A stretch of 64,000 nt of DNA from Oscillospiraceae bacterium. Lineage in GTDB: Bacteria; Bacillota; Clostridia; Oscillospirales; Oscillospiraceae. Made by a program: the position numbers and the translations under genes. Each line of letters opens with the position of its first letter. The stretch's first letter is position 1. This document shows, piece by piece, positions 8,624 through 16,089 of the stretch. The stretch lies in contig SVLT01000007.1 in NCBI GenBank assembly GCA_015067845.1, forward strand, positions 31,509 through 95,508, written 5' to 3'. The notes under the pieces are model-generated. The model saw only the letters and a program-made list of their open reading frames with translations. It ran no database searches and was not told the origin of the DNA.

Positions 8624-8800
8624 AAGCAGTTCTCCTGACTTGCGGATCGTCAGTTCTGCATAGCCTTCTCAGGTTACCCCAATGACCGGCTTTCGCCAAA
8701 TGCAGAACCTCCACGCATACAGTGGCGGTACCGTCCGGGATTCGCACCCGGTTATCTATTCTCCTGCGGGGCTGTTACCGCGTCCACAGGCACTTAAACG
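8624..8800 (-). ncRNA. Cobalamin riboswitch 1 (full-length form)
   Basis: On the minus strand the order is AAGTGCCTGTGG, GGTAACAGCCCCGCAGG, GGGTGCGAATCCCGG, then the B12 box ACCGCCACTGTATG, and last AAGTCAGGAGAACTGC. This is the classic cobalamin riboswitch core with a long peripheral arm. It begins about 15-20 nt after the predicted transcription start. Confidence 0.93.
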
Positions 8801-8820
8801 GAATATTTACTTGCAGGGAT

Positions 8821-8849
8821 AGTATACACGAACGCAACGGAAATGTCAA
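8821..8849 (-). promoter_or_regulatory. Promoter of the B12 / ECF operon
   Basis: On the minus strand TTGACA, a 17-bp spacer, then TATACT. It sits just upstream of cobalamin riboswitch 1, so the leader reaching the first gene is about 580 nt. Confidence 0.85.
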
Positions 8850-9002
8850 TCGAAAAAGCAGGAAGATTTATGGTATAAAAATAGAAGGAGGGATTTGTTT
8901 GCATTTTGCCGTTGGCAAAATAATGGTGTTGTTGCCGTCCAGCCGGCAACAAGCAAAAGTCCACCGGACTGTTGCATTTAATTGTTCAAATCCCTCCCGA
9001 TA

Positions 9003-9037
9003 AGAAAAGAAACCACCCAAACGGGTGGTTTCTTTTC
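9003..9037. terminator. Terminator after tRNA-Ser
   Basis: AAGAAACCACCC and GGGTGGTTTCTT form a near-perfect stem with a short loop; on the minus strand the T-rich arm follows the tRNA 3' end. Confidence 0.8.
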
Positions 9038-9038
9038 T

Positions 9039-9130
9039 TGGCGGAGAAGGAGGGATTTGAACCCTCGATACCCTTTTGGGGTATACACGATTTCCAATCG
9101 TGCGCGCTCGGCCAGCTACGCGACTTCTCC
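9039..9130 (-). tRNA. tRNA-Ser (anticodon GGA)
   Basis: On the minus strand the 7-bp acceptor stem GGAGAAG/CTTCTCC, a long variable arm typical of class II tRNAs, anticodon loop TTGGAAA (anticodon GGA), T arm GGGTTCAAATCCC and an encoded CCA (9041-9039) are all visible. Confidence 0.95.
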
Positions 9131-9162
9131 ATACAATATGCTGTTTTGCGCTCAGCTTGCAT

Positions 9163-9191
9163 ATAATACTACATTTGGTTAGGTTTGTCAA
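9163..9191 (-). promoter_or_regulatory. Promoter of tRNA-Ser
   Basis: On the minus strand TTGACA, 17-bp spacer, TATTAT, about 30 bp upstream of the tRNA 5' end. Confidence 0.8.
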
Positions 9192-9229
9192 GACCTAATT
9201 TTACATTATATTCTCAGAAAATGCCGGGC

Positions 9230-9258
9230 TTGCACCTTGTTATTCATTATGCTACAAT
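9230..9258 (+). promoter_or_regulatory. Promoter of glycerate kinase
   Basis: TTGCAC, 17-bp spacer, TACAAT with an extended -10 (TGC before it), 20 bp before the GTG start. Confidence 0.7.
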
Positions 9259-9278
9259 AAACAAAAGGCGGTGATTTT

Positions 9279-10409
9279 GTGCGCGTATTGATCGCAATGG
9301 ATTCTTTTAAGGGGAGTTTATCGTCCGTGCAGGCCGGCAATGCGGTAAAAGAAGCGGTTTTGCTGGCGGATGCCCGGGCTGAGGTGACTGTTCACCCCAT
9401 CGCGGATGGCGGCGAGGGGACTGTGGAGGCAGTTTGCGCAGCCATGGGCGGCAAGCTGACTGATGTTACCGTAACCGGGCCCTTGGGCGAACCTGTACGG
9501 GCGCAGTACGGCATTTTGCCGGGCAAGGTTGCTGTCATGGAAATGTCTGCCGCTGCTGGTATCACCTTGATTCCGGCGGAGCTTCGCGATCCTATGAAAA
9601 CAACCACCTTCGGTGTGGGAGAAATGATCAAAGATGCCATCTGCCGTGGATGCCGCCATTTTATTGTTGGCATTGGGGGCAGCGCTACCAACGACGGTGG
9701 CGTGGGTATGCTCAGCGCATTGGGATTCCGCTTTTTGGATGAGGCTGGAAAGCAAATTCCTTTGGGTGCGGCCGGACTTGGAAAATTGGCGGCGATCTCC
9801 ACACAAAATGTCCTGCCGGAGCTGCAAGACTGCACATTCCGCATTGCCTGCGACGTAAACAATCCCCTTTGCGGAGAAAATGGATGCAGCGCGGTGTACG
9901 GCCCACAAAAGGGCGCAGACCGGGAAATGATCCGCAAAATGGACGCATTTCTGGAATGCTATGCCGATTTGGCCGCAACGGTGTCCAATAAAGCCGACAA
10001 GGAGTATCCAGGTGCAGGCGCGGCAGGAGGTTTGGGGTTTGCGTTTCTGAGCTTCCTGAATGCCAAACTGGAATCCGGTATTCAAATCATTTTGGAGGAG
10101 ACCGGTGCGGAGCGATACATAAAGGAAGCGGACATTGTGGTGACCGGAGAGGGGAGACTGGATGGCCAAAGTGTCATGGGCAAGGCTCCTGTTGGCGTTG
10201 CCAAGCTGGCAAAGAAGTACGGAAAGAAAGTAATTGCCTTTTCCGGCTGTATTGGCGAGGATGCGTCCGTGTGTAATCAGCACGGCATTGACGCATACTT
10301 TCCCATCATTCCCGGCGTTGTGACTCTGGAAGAAGCAATGGACTGCGAAAATGCATACAAAAACCTGAGAAATACAGCCTATCAGGTTTTTCGTTTGATC
10401 ATGTATTAA
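9279..10409 (+). CDS. Glycerate kinase (GarK/GlxK family)
   Basis: A 376-residue cytoplasmic enzyme that phosphorylates D-glycerate with ATP; family members give 2- or 3-phosphoglycerate, feeding lower glycolysis. Start is GTG at 9279 (MRVLIAMDSFKGSLSS), with a weak GGCGGTG ribosome site. Family hallmarks are MDSFKGSLS at the N-terminus, HPIADGGEGTVEA at about 40, GIGGSATNDGGVGM near 127 and VTGEGRLDGQS near 290. Length is typical. It has its own promoter and is followed by an unrelated small membrane protein, so it appears to be a single-gene unit. No sugar-acid operon partners are present. Confidence 0.93.
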   Translation: MRVLIAMDSFKGSLSSVQAGNAVKEAVLLADARAEVTVHPIADGGEGTVEAVCAAMGGKLTDVTVTGPLGEPVRAQYGILPGKVAVMEMSAAAGITLIPAELRDPMKTTTFGVGEMIKDAICRGCRHFIVGIGGSATNDGGVGMLSALGFRFLDEAGKQIPLGAAGLGKLAAISTQNVLPELQDCTFRIACDVNNPLCGENGCSAVYGPQKGADREMIRKMDAFLECYADLAATVSNKADKEYPGAGAAGGLGFAFLSFLNAKLESGIQIILEETGAERYIKEADIVVTGEGRLDGQSVMGKAPVGVAKLAKKYGKKVIAFSGCIGEDASVCNQHGIDAYFPIIPGVVTLEEAMDCENAYKNLRNTAYQVFRLIMY

Positions 10410-10431
10410 GATTCCACATGGAGGTATGTGT

Positions 10432-10764
10432 ATGAAAAGAACAGTGGCCAGCTTAAAGACGAGTGCACTTTCCGTTGGGATCGGTGCGGTGTGCAGTCTT
10501 GGCGTTCATTGTGTTTTTTCCTTCTTATCCTGTTATTTTGATTCTGATCCAGGAAAACATCCGATCCGTTATCCTGCAAGCATCGGCACAGGAATGATCT
10601 GCCTAATGATTTTATTTGTGTTGGTGTACCTGTATGCCAAAGTCAGAAAAAAGAGTATGTCTACCCTCGGAATCGGGTTGGACGTTGTATTAGCCATGAC
10701 GTCCAGCATTCCGTTTTACTTTCTGTGGGTCACTGCTGATAATATGATCAGTGGGCTGGTATGA
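10432..10764 (+). CDS. Small membrane protein of unknown function
   Basis: About 110 residues, not recognised. I chose ATG 10432 over ATG 10426 because GGAGG (10420-10424) lies one base from the first and 7 bp from the second. There are three hydrophobic segments: about 10-30 (ALSVGIGAVCSLGVHCVFSFL), 50-70 (GTGMICLMILFVLVYLYA) and 85-105 (VVLAMTSSIPFYFLWV), separated by short charged loops (KVRKKS). It lies 22 bp after glycerate kinase and before a terminator, so it may be cotranscribed with it. Confidence 0.6.
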   Translation: MKRTVASLKTSALSVGIGAVCSLGVHCVFSFLSCYFDSDPGKHPIRYPASIGTGMICLMILFVLVYLYAKVRKKSMSTLGIGLDVVLAMTSSIPFYFLWVTADNMISGLV

Positions 10765-10823
10765 AAGCATGGTTTTTAAAACGATAAGATCTTCTTTGAT
10801 GGTAATTCACGGCACCATATGTA

Positions 10824-10850
10824 TCCCCAACCGTCTGGTTGGGGATTTTT
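10824..10850 (+). terminator. Terminator upstream of scpA
   Basis: CCCCAACC, loop GTCT, GGTTGGGG, then ATTTTTC: a compact intrinsic terminator closing the preceding unit. Confidence 0.85.
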
Positions 10851-10862
10851 CTATGGAAATAC

Positions 10863-10891
10863 TTGCACATTGGCGTATTTGGTGGTATAAT
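10863..10891 (+). promoter_or_regulatory. Promoter of the scpA operon
   Basis: TTGCAC, 17-bp spacer, TATAAT with TGG directly before it (extended -10), about 40 bp upstream of scpA. Confidence 0.8.
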
Positions 10892-10931
10892 AAGCAAAAT
10901 TATTGTGGATAAGTATGGATAAGGAGCCGTT

Positions 10932-11729
10932 ATGGGAGAACCGCAATACCACCTGGAAGGAATCGTCCGCACCCGAAATGAGGGTATGGAGGACTTTGAA
11001 GGTCCGCTGGACGTTATTTTCCTGCTTTTGAGCAAGAATAAAATAGAGATCCAGGATGTGTCCATTACGGCGATCCTGGAGCAGTATCTGGCCTATCTGG
11101 ACGAGATGAAGCGACTGGATATGGAGATCGCCAGCGAGTTTATCACCATGGCATCCCATCTGATGCTCATTAAGACCAAAATGCTACTGTCCGCCGCGGA
11201 ACAGGCAGAGGCGGAGAGCGAACTGGATCTTCTGCGTCAGAGCCTGATCGAGCGTCAGCGTAGGGAGGCCATTGAGCAGATACGTGTGGCGATCACATGG
11301 CTGGAGCCCCGAAACGAGATCGGCCGCTGTGTATTTACGAAAGAGCCGGAGCCTTTGCGCAAGGATCAGACCTACCGCTATCAGCATGAAACTGCAGATC
11401 TTTTACGGGCGCTGGACGAAATATCCGAACGCAATCAGCAGCGGTTGCCGCCGCCCACGGTGAATTTCAAGGGCATCGTCGGTAAGGAACGCTATCCCGT
11501 GACCCGTAAGGCCACGGAAGTGATCCGCCGTCTGATCTTGCGCGGTGTGGAACGGCTGAAGAACCTCTTTAAGGGCAACAAGAGCCGTTCGGAGATCGTG
11601 GCCACGTTCCTGGCTGTGCTGGAGCTGTGCAAGACCAATTCTGTCAATCTGGAAGACGATACAAGCGGTGAAAATCCCAATGTCCGTCTTGTTGACGAAA
11701 CAAATGTGAATGTAGAGGAGATGACCTGA
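10932..11729 (+). CDS. scpA: Segregation and condensation protein ScpA
   Basis: A 265-residue kleisin that bridges SMC heads and, with ScpB, forms the bacterial condensin used in chromosome segregation. The N-terminal motif FEGPLDVIFLLLSKNKIEIQDV is diagnostic and the C-terminal winged-helix region (about 190-250, FLAVLELCKTNSV) contacts SMC. An AAGGAG site precedes the ATG. The stop overlaps the scpB start by one base, indicating coupling. Length fits the family. Confidence 0.96.
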   Translation: MGEPQYHLEGIVRTRNEGMEDFEGPLDVIFLLLSKNKIEIQDVSITAILEQYLAYLDEMKRLDMEIASEFITMASHLMLIKTKMLLSAAEQAEAESELDLLRQSLIERQRREAIEQIRVAITWLEPRNEIGRCVFTKEPEPLRKDQTYRYQHETADLLRALDEISERNQQRLPPPTVNFKGIVGKERYPVTRKATEVIRRLILRGVERLKNLFKGNKSRSEIVATFLAVLELCKTNSVNLEDDTSGENPNVRLVDETNVNVEEMT

Positions 11730-12307
11730 TGGAACAAAGCGAACTGCAAAGAGCCATTGAGGCCATTTTGTTTGCCGCCGGCGAACGGATCGAGGTGAAC
11801 CGTCTGGCGATGGCGCTGGAGGTTGACCCCAAGGACATTATTGCGGCGGCGGATAAGCTGGCTGATGAGCTGTCCTTTGAACGCCGTGGTATCCGCATTT
11901 TGAAGCTGGAAAACGGCTACCAGATGGTATCCTCCGGTGAGATGGCGGATTTTGTAACCAAGGCATTGGAGACCAGAAAACCGCCCAAGCTGTCTTCGTC
12001 TCAGCTGGAGACGCTGACCATCGTTGCCTATTATCAGCCGGCGACCAAGGCTATGATCGAGCAGATCCGCGGTGTGGACAGCTCCTATTCCGTGTCCGCG
12101 TTGCTGAACAAGAAGCTGATCGAGGAAGCTGGCAGACTGAATGTGCCCGGACGGCCCATCCAGTATAAGACCACGCCGGACTTTTTGCGGACATTTGGTA
12201 TTTCTTCGTTGGAGGAACTGCCCCTCATTGAAAAAGTGAACTTTGGCGAACCCATTGAGACCATGGAGCAGGCGGAAATTCAAGAGCCTGCTGCGGAGGA
12301 AGTCTGA
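11729..12307 (+). CDS. scpB: Segregation and condensation protein ScpB
   Basis: A 192-residue partner of ScpA with two winged-helix domains. Recognisable segments are LQRAIEAILFAAGERIEVNRLA at the start, LSSSQLETLTIVAYYQPATKAMIEQIRGVDS in the middle and TTPDFLRTFGISSLEELP near the end, all typical of ScpB. The protein dimerises and binds ScpA in the SMC complex. It is coupled by one-base overlaps to scpA and the following DUF2953 gene. Confidence 0.96.
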   Translation: MEQSELQRAIEAILFAAGERIEVNRLAMALEVDPKDIIAAADKLADELSFERRGIRILKLENGYQMVSSGEMADFVTKALETRKPPKLSSSQLETLTIVAYYQPATKAMIEQIRGVDSSYSVSALLNKKLIEEAGRLNVPGRPIQYKTTPDFLRTFGISSLEELPLIEKVNFGEPIETMEQAEIQEPAAEEV

Positions 12308-12912
12308 TGGGCTGGCTGATTGCCCTGGCAGTCCTGGTTTTGCTGGGATGTTTGCCATTGGGCGTCCGGGGGATCTATGCCGCATCCGGTGCGACTGCGG
12401 ATTTGCTCATCGGCCCGGTGAAGATTCGCCTATTGCCCGGAAAGAAAAAGGAGAAAAAACCGGAAAAGCCAAAGGAAAAGAAACCAGCCGCAGAAAAGAA
12501 GCCGACTTCCAAACAGGAAGAGAAGAAAGGCGGCAGCTTTACGGATTTTCTTCCCCTTGTGAAGGTGGCAACGGATTTTCTGGGCGATCTTCGCAGGAAA
12601 ATACGGATCAAGCGTCTGGAAATGCACCTGTGCATGGCTGGCGGTGATCCCTGCGACTTGGGTATCAACTACGGACGGGCCTGGGCCGCTGTTGGCAATC
12701 TGATGCCCCAGCTGGAACGCCTGTTTGTCATTAAAAAACGGGATATCCAGGTAGCCTGCGACTTTACACAGTCCCAGACAACTGTCTATGTCCGCGCGGA
12801 CATTACCATCACCCTTGGCAGACTTTTGGGCCTGCTGCTGCGGTATGGATGGCGTGGCGGTAAGGAATTTTTGAAGATCATCAACAAACGAAAGGACGGT
12901 ACAGTAAAATGA
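12307..12912 (+). CDS. DUF2953 membrane-associated protein
   Basis: A 201-residue protein with an N-terminal membrane helix (GWLIALAVLVLLGCLPLGVRGI), a Lys/Glu/Pro-rich linker (about 42-80, KKKEKKPEKPKEKKPAAEKK) and a C-terminal region with LEMHLCMAGGDPCDLGINYGRAWA, the part that resembles DUF2953. Its biochemical role is unknown. It lies between scpB and a GerW-like gene, with one-base and 4-base overlaps, so it is certainly cotranscribed; the neighbour suggests a sporulation link. Confidence 0.82.
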   Translation: MGWLIALAVLVLLGCLPLGVRGIYAASGATADLLIGPVKIRLLPGKKKEKKPEKPKEKKPAAEKKPTSKQEEKKGGSFTDFLPLVKVATDFLGDLRRKIRIKRLEMHLCMAGGDPCDLGINYGRAWAAVGNLMPQLERLFVIKKRDIQVACDFTQSQTTVYVRADITITLGRLLGLLLRYGWRGGKEFLKIINKRKDGTVK

Positions 12913-13301
12913 GTAAGAACCTTCCCAATATGTTGGAAAATACAATCGCTAAGATCAGAGAAATGGTGGATGTGAATTCCGTCATCGGCAATCCCATCAC
13001 CACGCCCGACGGTGTGACCATCATTCCCGTTTCCAAGGTCAGCGCAGGCTTTGGCGGCGGCGGAAGTGACTATGTGTCCAAAAACGCGAATAAGCAGGAA
13101 AACCCCTTCGGCGGCGGCGCAGGCGGCGGTGTCAGCGTGACCCCCATTGCGTTTTTGATCGTCAAGGAGGGCAACGTCCGTATGCTCCCTGTAGCCACTC
13201 CGGCCAATACTACGGCAGACCGCTTGGTGGAAATGATCCCCGATACGCTGGATAAAATTTCTGACTTTATCGACTCTCACAGCAAGAAAAACGCAGAATA
13301 A
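12909..13301 (+). CDS. GerW/YtfJ-family sporulation protein
   Basis: A 130-residue protein of the GerW (YtfJ) family. The core is DVNSVIGNPITTPDGVTIIPVSKVSAGFGGGGSDY followed by a glycine-rich loop (GGGAGGGVSVTPIAFLIV). In Bacillus the homologue is made in the spore and is needed for normal germination. Its presence supports a spore-forming lineage, although YtfJ-like proteins also occur outside spore formers. ATGA overlap with the DUF2953 gene indicates coupling. Confidence 0.92.
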   Translation: MSKNLPNMLENTIAKIREMVDVNSVIGNPITTPDGVTIIPVSKVSAGFGGGGSDYVSKNANKQENPFGGGAGGGVSVTPIAFLIVKEGNVRMLPVATPANTTADRLVEMIPDTLDKISDFIDSHSKKNAE

Positions 13302-13340
13302 TTCTTTTGTCTCGGGTAAAACTAAGCCCGGGTGAGAGAG

Positions 13341-14432
13341 ATGAAACGATTTTTTGCCGGGGCGGCGGCTGTTTTGGCCGCCGCTTCGTTTTTAATCCTT
13401 CCGGTGGGGGCGGTGTCGGCTCAGAAAGCGATTTTAATGGATGCCCAAACCGGACGGGTGCTGTATGAGAAAAATGCGGACAGCCAAAGCCTGATCGCCA
13501 GCACCACCAAGATCATGACGGCATTGGTGGTGTGTGAGCATTGCAATGTGCTGGATCGGATGAAGATCCCCAAGGAAGCTGTGGGTATCGAGGGCTCATC
13601 CATGTACCTGAAAGAGGGGGAAGTGCTGAGCATCCAGGAACTGCTGTACGGCATGATGCTGCGCTCCGGCAATGATGCCGCTGTGGCCCTTGCCATCTAT
13701 TGTGGCGGTACCGTGGAGGGTTTTGCGGCCATGATGAACGACAAAGCCAAAACCCTGGGCTTGACGCAAACCCATTTTGAAAATCCCCATGGTCTGGACA
13801 GCACCCATCATTATTCCACCGCAAGAGATCTGGCAGTATTGACGGCCTATGCCATGAAAAACCCGATTTTCTATCAGACGGTGTCCACGAAATCCGTCAC
13901 AGTGGGTAACCGCGTCATGCAAAACCACAACAAGCTTTTGTGGCGCGTGAAGGGCGCGGATGGCGTCAAAACCGGCTACACCAAGGCCGCAGGGCGGATA
14001 TTGGTATCCAGCGCCACCCGTGACGGACGGCGGCTCATCTGCGTGACCATCAACGACGGCAACGACTGGGCGGATCACACCACGCTGCTGGAAAAGGGCT
14101 TCTCGGAGTATTCTGTCAAGGAGCTGATCCGGGCAGGGGAGTGCCTTGGTTATGCCACGGTTTTCTCGGGTGAGGAAGCGCAGGTACCCCTTTTGGCGGC
14201 AGAGGAATTCTCCTTTCCCGTCACCCAGTCGGAGCAGGTACAAATCATCCTGCCTGCGCCGGGATTTGTGTATGCACCGGCCGTGAAGGGGAAAATCGCC
14301 GGTTATGCCTATGTGTGCATCGGTGATGAGCCGGTTGGGCAGGTGAAGCTGGTTTACGGACAAACTGTAGAACGCACGGAAAAGAGGTCAAAGCCCAGTA
14401 TATGGGAACGAATATTTGGAGTTAAAAAATGA
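13341..14432 (+). CDS. dacF: D-alanyl-D-alanine carboxypeptidase, DacF-like
   Basis: A penicillin-binding protein of the peptidase S11 family that trims the terminal D-Ala from peptidoglycan stem peptides outside the cell. It has a signal peptide (FFAGAAAVLAAASFLILPVGAVSA), catalytic SxxK in ASTTKIM, SxN in SGNDAAVAL and KTG in GVKTGYTKAAG; a PBP5-like C-terminal domain follows after about residue 270. The ORF opens at GTG 13332, but ATG 13341 has the better ribosome spacing (GGGTG). In spore formers DacF sets cortex cross-linking; the GerW-like neighbour fits that role. Confidence 0.93.
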   Translation: MKRFFAGAAAVLAAASFLILPVGAVSAQKAILMDAQTGRVLYEKNADSQSLIASTTKIMTALVVCEHCNVLDRMKIPKEAVGIEGSSMYLKEGEVLSIQELLYGMMLRSGNDAAVALAIYCGGTVEGFAAMMNDKAKTLGLTQTHFENPHGLDSTHHYSTARDLAVLTAYAMKNPIFYQTVSTKSVTVGNRVMQNHNKLLWRVKGADGVKTGYTKAAGRILVSSATRDGRRLICVTINDGNDWADHTTLLEKGFSEYSVKELIRAGECLGYATVFSGEEAQVPLLAAEEFSFPVTQSEQVQIILPAPGFVYAPAVKGKIAGYAYVCIGDEPVGQVKLVYGQTVERTEKRSKPSIWERIFGVKK

Positions 14433-15130
14433 AAGAACGGCTACAAAAAATACTCTCCGCCAGAGGAGTGGCATCCCGCAGAAAGGCGGAGGAGTGGATA
14501 TTGTCCGGGCGGTTGCAGGTCAACGGCAGAGTGGCTCAGTTGGGAGACTCCGCTGACCCGGATGTGGATGAGATCTTGCTGGACGGGAGACCACTCCCGT
14601 CCGAACAGGCAAATGTGTACATCATGCTCAATAAACCAAGAGGATATGTGACCACACTTTCCGATGAAATGGGGCGGCAGAATGTTGCCCAGCTGGTGGT
14701 GGACTGCGGTGTCCGGGTGTACCCCGTGGGGCGGCTGGATATGGACTCCGAGGGCTTGCTGCTGCTGACCAATGACGGTGAATTTGCCAACCGATTGATG
14801 CACCCTAAGCATGAGGTGGAGAAGACCTATGAGGTGTCCGTCAAAGGGTATCACCCGGCGTCCACAGTGCTGCTCAGCCGGGCGATCGAGCTGGATGGCT
14901 ATCCCATCCGTCAGCCGGAGGTGAAATTGGTTCGGGCTGAGGGAGGCCGGGCGAAATATCTGGTTACCATTCACGAAGGCCGCAACCGGCAGGTGCGCCG
15001 TATGTGCGAAGCCGCCGGGATGCAGGTGCTGCGCCTGCGCCGTATCCGGGAGGGTTGTCTGGAATTAGGCAATTTGCCCCTTGGAAAATGGCGTAATTTA
15101 ACAGAGGATGAGGTTGCAGGACTGAAATAG
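14429..15130 (+). CDS. 16S/23S rRNA pseudouridine synthase, RsuA/RluB family
   Basis: A 233-residue enzyme that isomerises a uridine in ribosomal RNA. Residues 1-60 are an S4 RNA-binding domain (MKERLQKILSARGVASRRKAEEWI...GRLQVNG). The catalytic motif is VGRLDMDSEGLLLLTNDG with the conserved Asp of GRLD. The C-terminal signature is EGRNRQVRRMCEAAG. Its ATG overlaps the dacF stop by 4 bp. The exact rRNA target cannot be told from sequence; RluB-type is likely in Firmicutes. Confidence 0.93.
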   Translation: MKERLQKILSARGVASRRKAEEWILSGRLQVNGRVAQLGDSADPDVDEILLDGRPLPSEQANVYIMLNKPRGYVTTLSDEMGRQNVAQLVVDCGVRVYPVGRLDMDSEGLLLLTNDGEFANRLMHPKHEVEKTYEVSVKGYHPASTVLLSRAIELDGYPIRQPEVKLVRAEGGRAKYLVTIHEGRNRQVRRMCEAAGMQVLRLRRIREGCLELGNLPLGKWRNLTEDEVAGLK

Positions 15131-15150
15131 TCCTGCAACTTGCATTTTTT
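15113..15150 (+). terminator. Terminator overlapping the end of the pseudouridine synthase gene
   Basis: GTTGCAGGACT pairs with AGTCCTGCAAC across a 5-base loop, then TTGCATTTTTT. The gene's TAG stop is inside the hairpin, so the last codons form one arm. Confidence 0.8.
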
Positions 15151-15161
15151 AGCAAGAACAC

Positions 15162-15190
15162 TTGCAAAAACGCAAGAGTTCTGCTATATT
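15162..15190 (+). promoter_or_regulatory. Promoter of the RpiR regulator
   Basis: TTGCAA, 17-bp spacer, TATATT with extended -10 TGC, 30 bp upstream of the start codon. Confidence 0.75.
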
Positions 15191-15219
15191 GGTTGCATAA
15201 ATGAAACGAGGTGTTTACT

Positions 15220-16089
15220 ATGCGCCAGGATATTTTATCTGTTTTGAAATCAAAGGAAGCGAGCTTCTCCAAAGGACAGCGGCGGATCGCCCAGTTCATT
15301 CTGGAATCCTACGACAAGGCCGCCTTTATGACTGCCAACGTTTTGGGCAAGACGGTGGGAATTTCTGAGTCCACCGTGGTTCGTTTTGCCGTGGAATTGG
15401 GCTACGACGGATACCCCAGTATGCAAAAAGCGTTGCAGGAGATGGTGGTCAATCGATTGACAGCCGCCCAGCGGATCGAGGTCACCAATGACCGCATGGT
15501 GGGGCAAAATGTGCTGACCATGGTGCTGCAATCCGATATGGAGAAGCTGCGCCAGACGGGCGAAATGGTTGACCATGCGGCGTTTGATGCGGCAGTGAAT
15601 GCTGTGTTGGGCGCTGAGCGAGTGTATATTCTCGGTGTCCGTTCTGCCGCGCCCCTTGCCAACTTCCTGGGCTACTATCTGAACTATATGTTCCAGAATG
15701 TGCACATTCTTACCGCTTCCGGTGCCAGCGAGATGTTTGAGCAGATCGTGGGTGTCAACTCCCGGGATGCGGTGATTGCATTCAGTTTCCCCAGATATTC
15801 CGCCACTACGCTGAAAACAGCTCAGTATTGCCACAGTACCGGCGCGACCGTGATCGCGGTGACGGACTCCAAGCGGTCTTCGCTGGCACAGTGCAGTGAC
15901 CATGTACTGGTCGCCAAGAGTGATATGGTATCTTTGGTCGACTCTTTGGTGGCGCCCCTGAGTGTGGTCAACGCGCTGATCGTTGCCATCGCATCCAAGA
16001 AGGAAAAGGAGCTGTCCAAAACCTTCCAGGAGCTGGAGCATGTTTGGGCGGAGTACAATATTTACGAAAAGCAGGAAGAAAACGGATGA
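15220..16089 (+). CDS. MurR/RpiR family transcriptional regulator
   Basis: About 289 residues. The N-terminal RpiR helix-turn-helix covers about 1-80 (ASFSKGQRRIAQFILESYDKAAFMTA, GISESTVVRFAVELGYDGYPSMQKALQ). A SIS sugar-isomerase-like domain follows at about 120-260 (GAERVYILGVRSAAPLANFL, AFSFPRYSATTLKTAQ) and normally senses a phosphosugar. The track starts at GTG 15211; GAGGTG then ATG 15220 is better spaced. The next gene, a flavoprotein, overlaps by 4 bp. No sugar operon is adjacent, so its target is unknown. Confidence 0.92.
   Translation: MRQDILSVLKSKEASFSKGQRRIAQFILESYDKAAFMTANVLGKTVGISESTVVRFAVELGYDGYPSMQKALQEMVVNRLTAAQRIEVTNDRMVGQNVLTMVLQSDMEKLRQTGEMVDHAAFDAAVNAVLGAERVYILGVRSAAPLANFLGYYLNYMFQNVHILTASGASEMFEQIVGVNSRDAVIAFSFPRYSATTLKTAQYCHSTGATVIAVTDSKRSSLAQCSDHVLVAKSDMVSLVDSLVAPLSVVNALIVAIASKKEKELSKTFQELEHVWAEYNIYEKQEENG

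Noticed and set aside
8231-8625. Small frames inside the riboswitch leader (71 and 74 residues)
   Set aside because: They overlap conserved riboswitch and terminator structures and have no ribosome sites.
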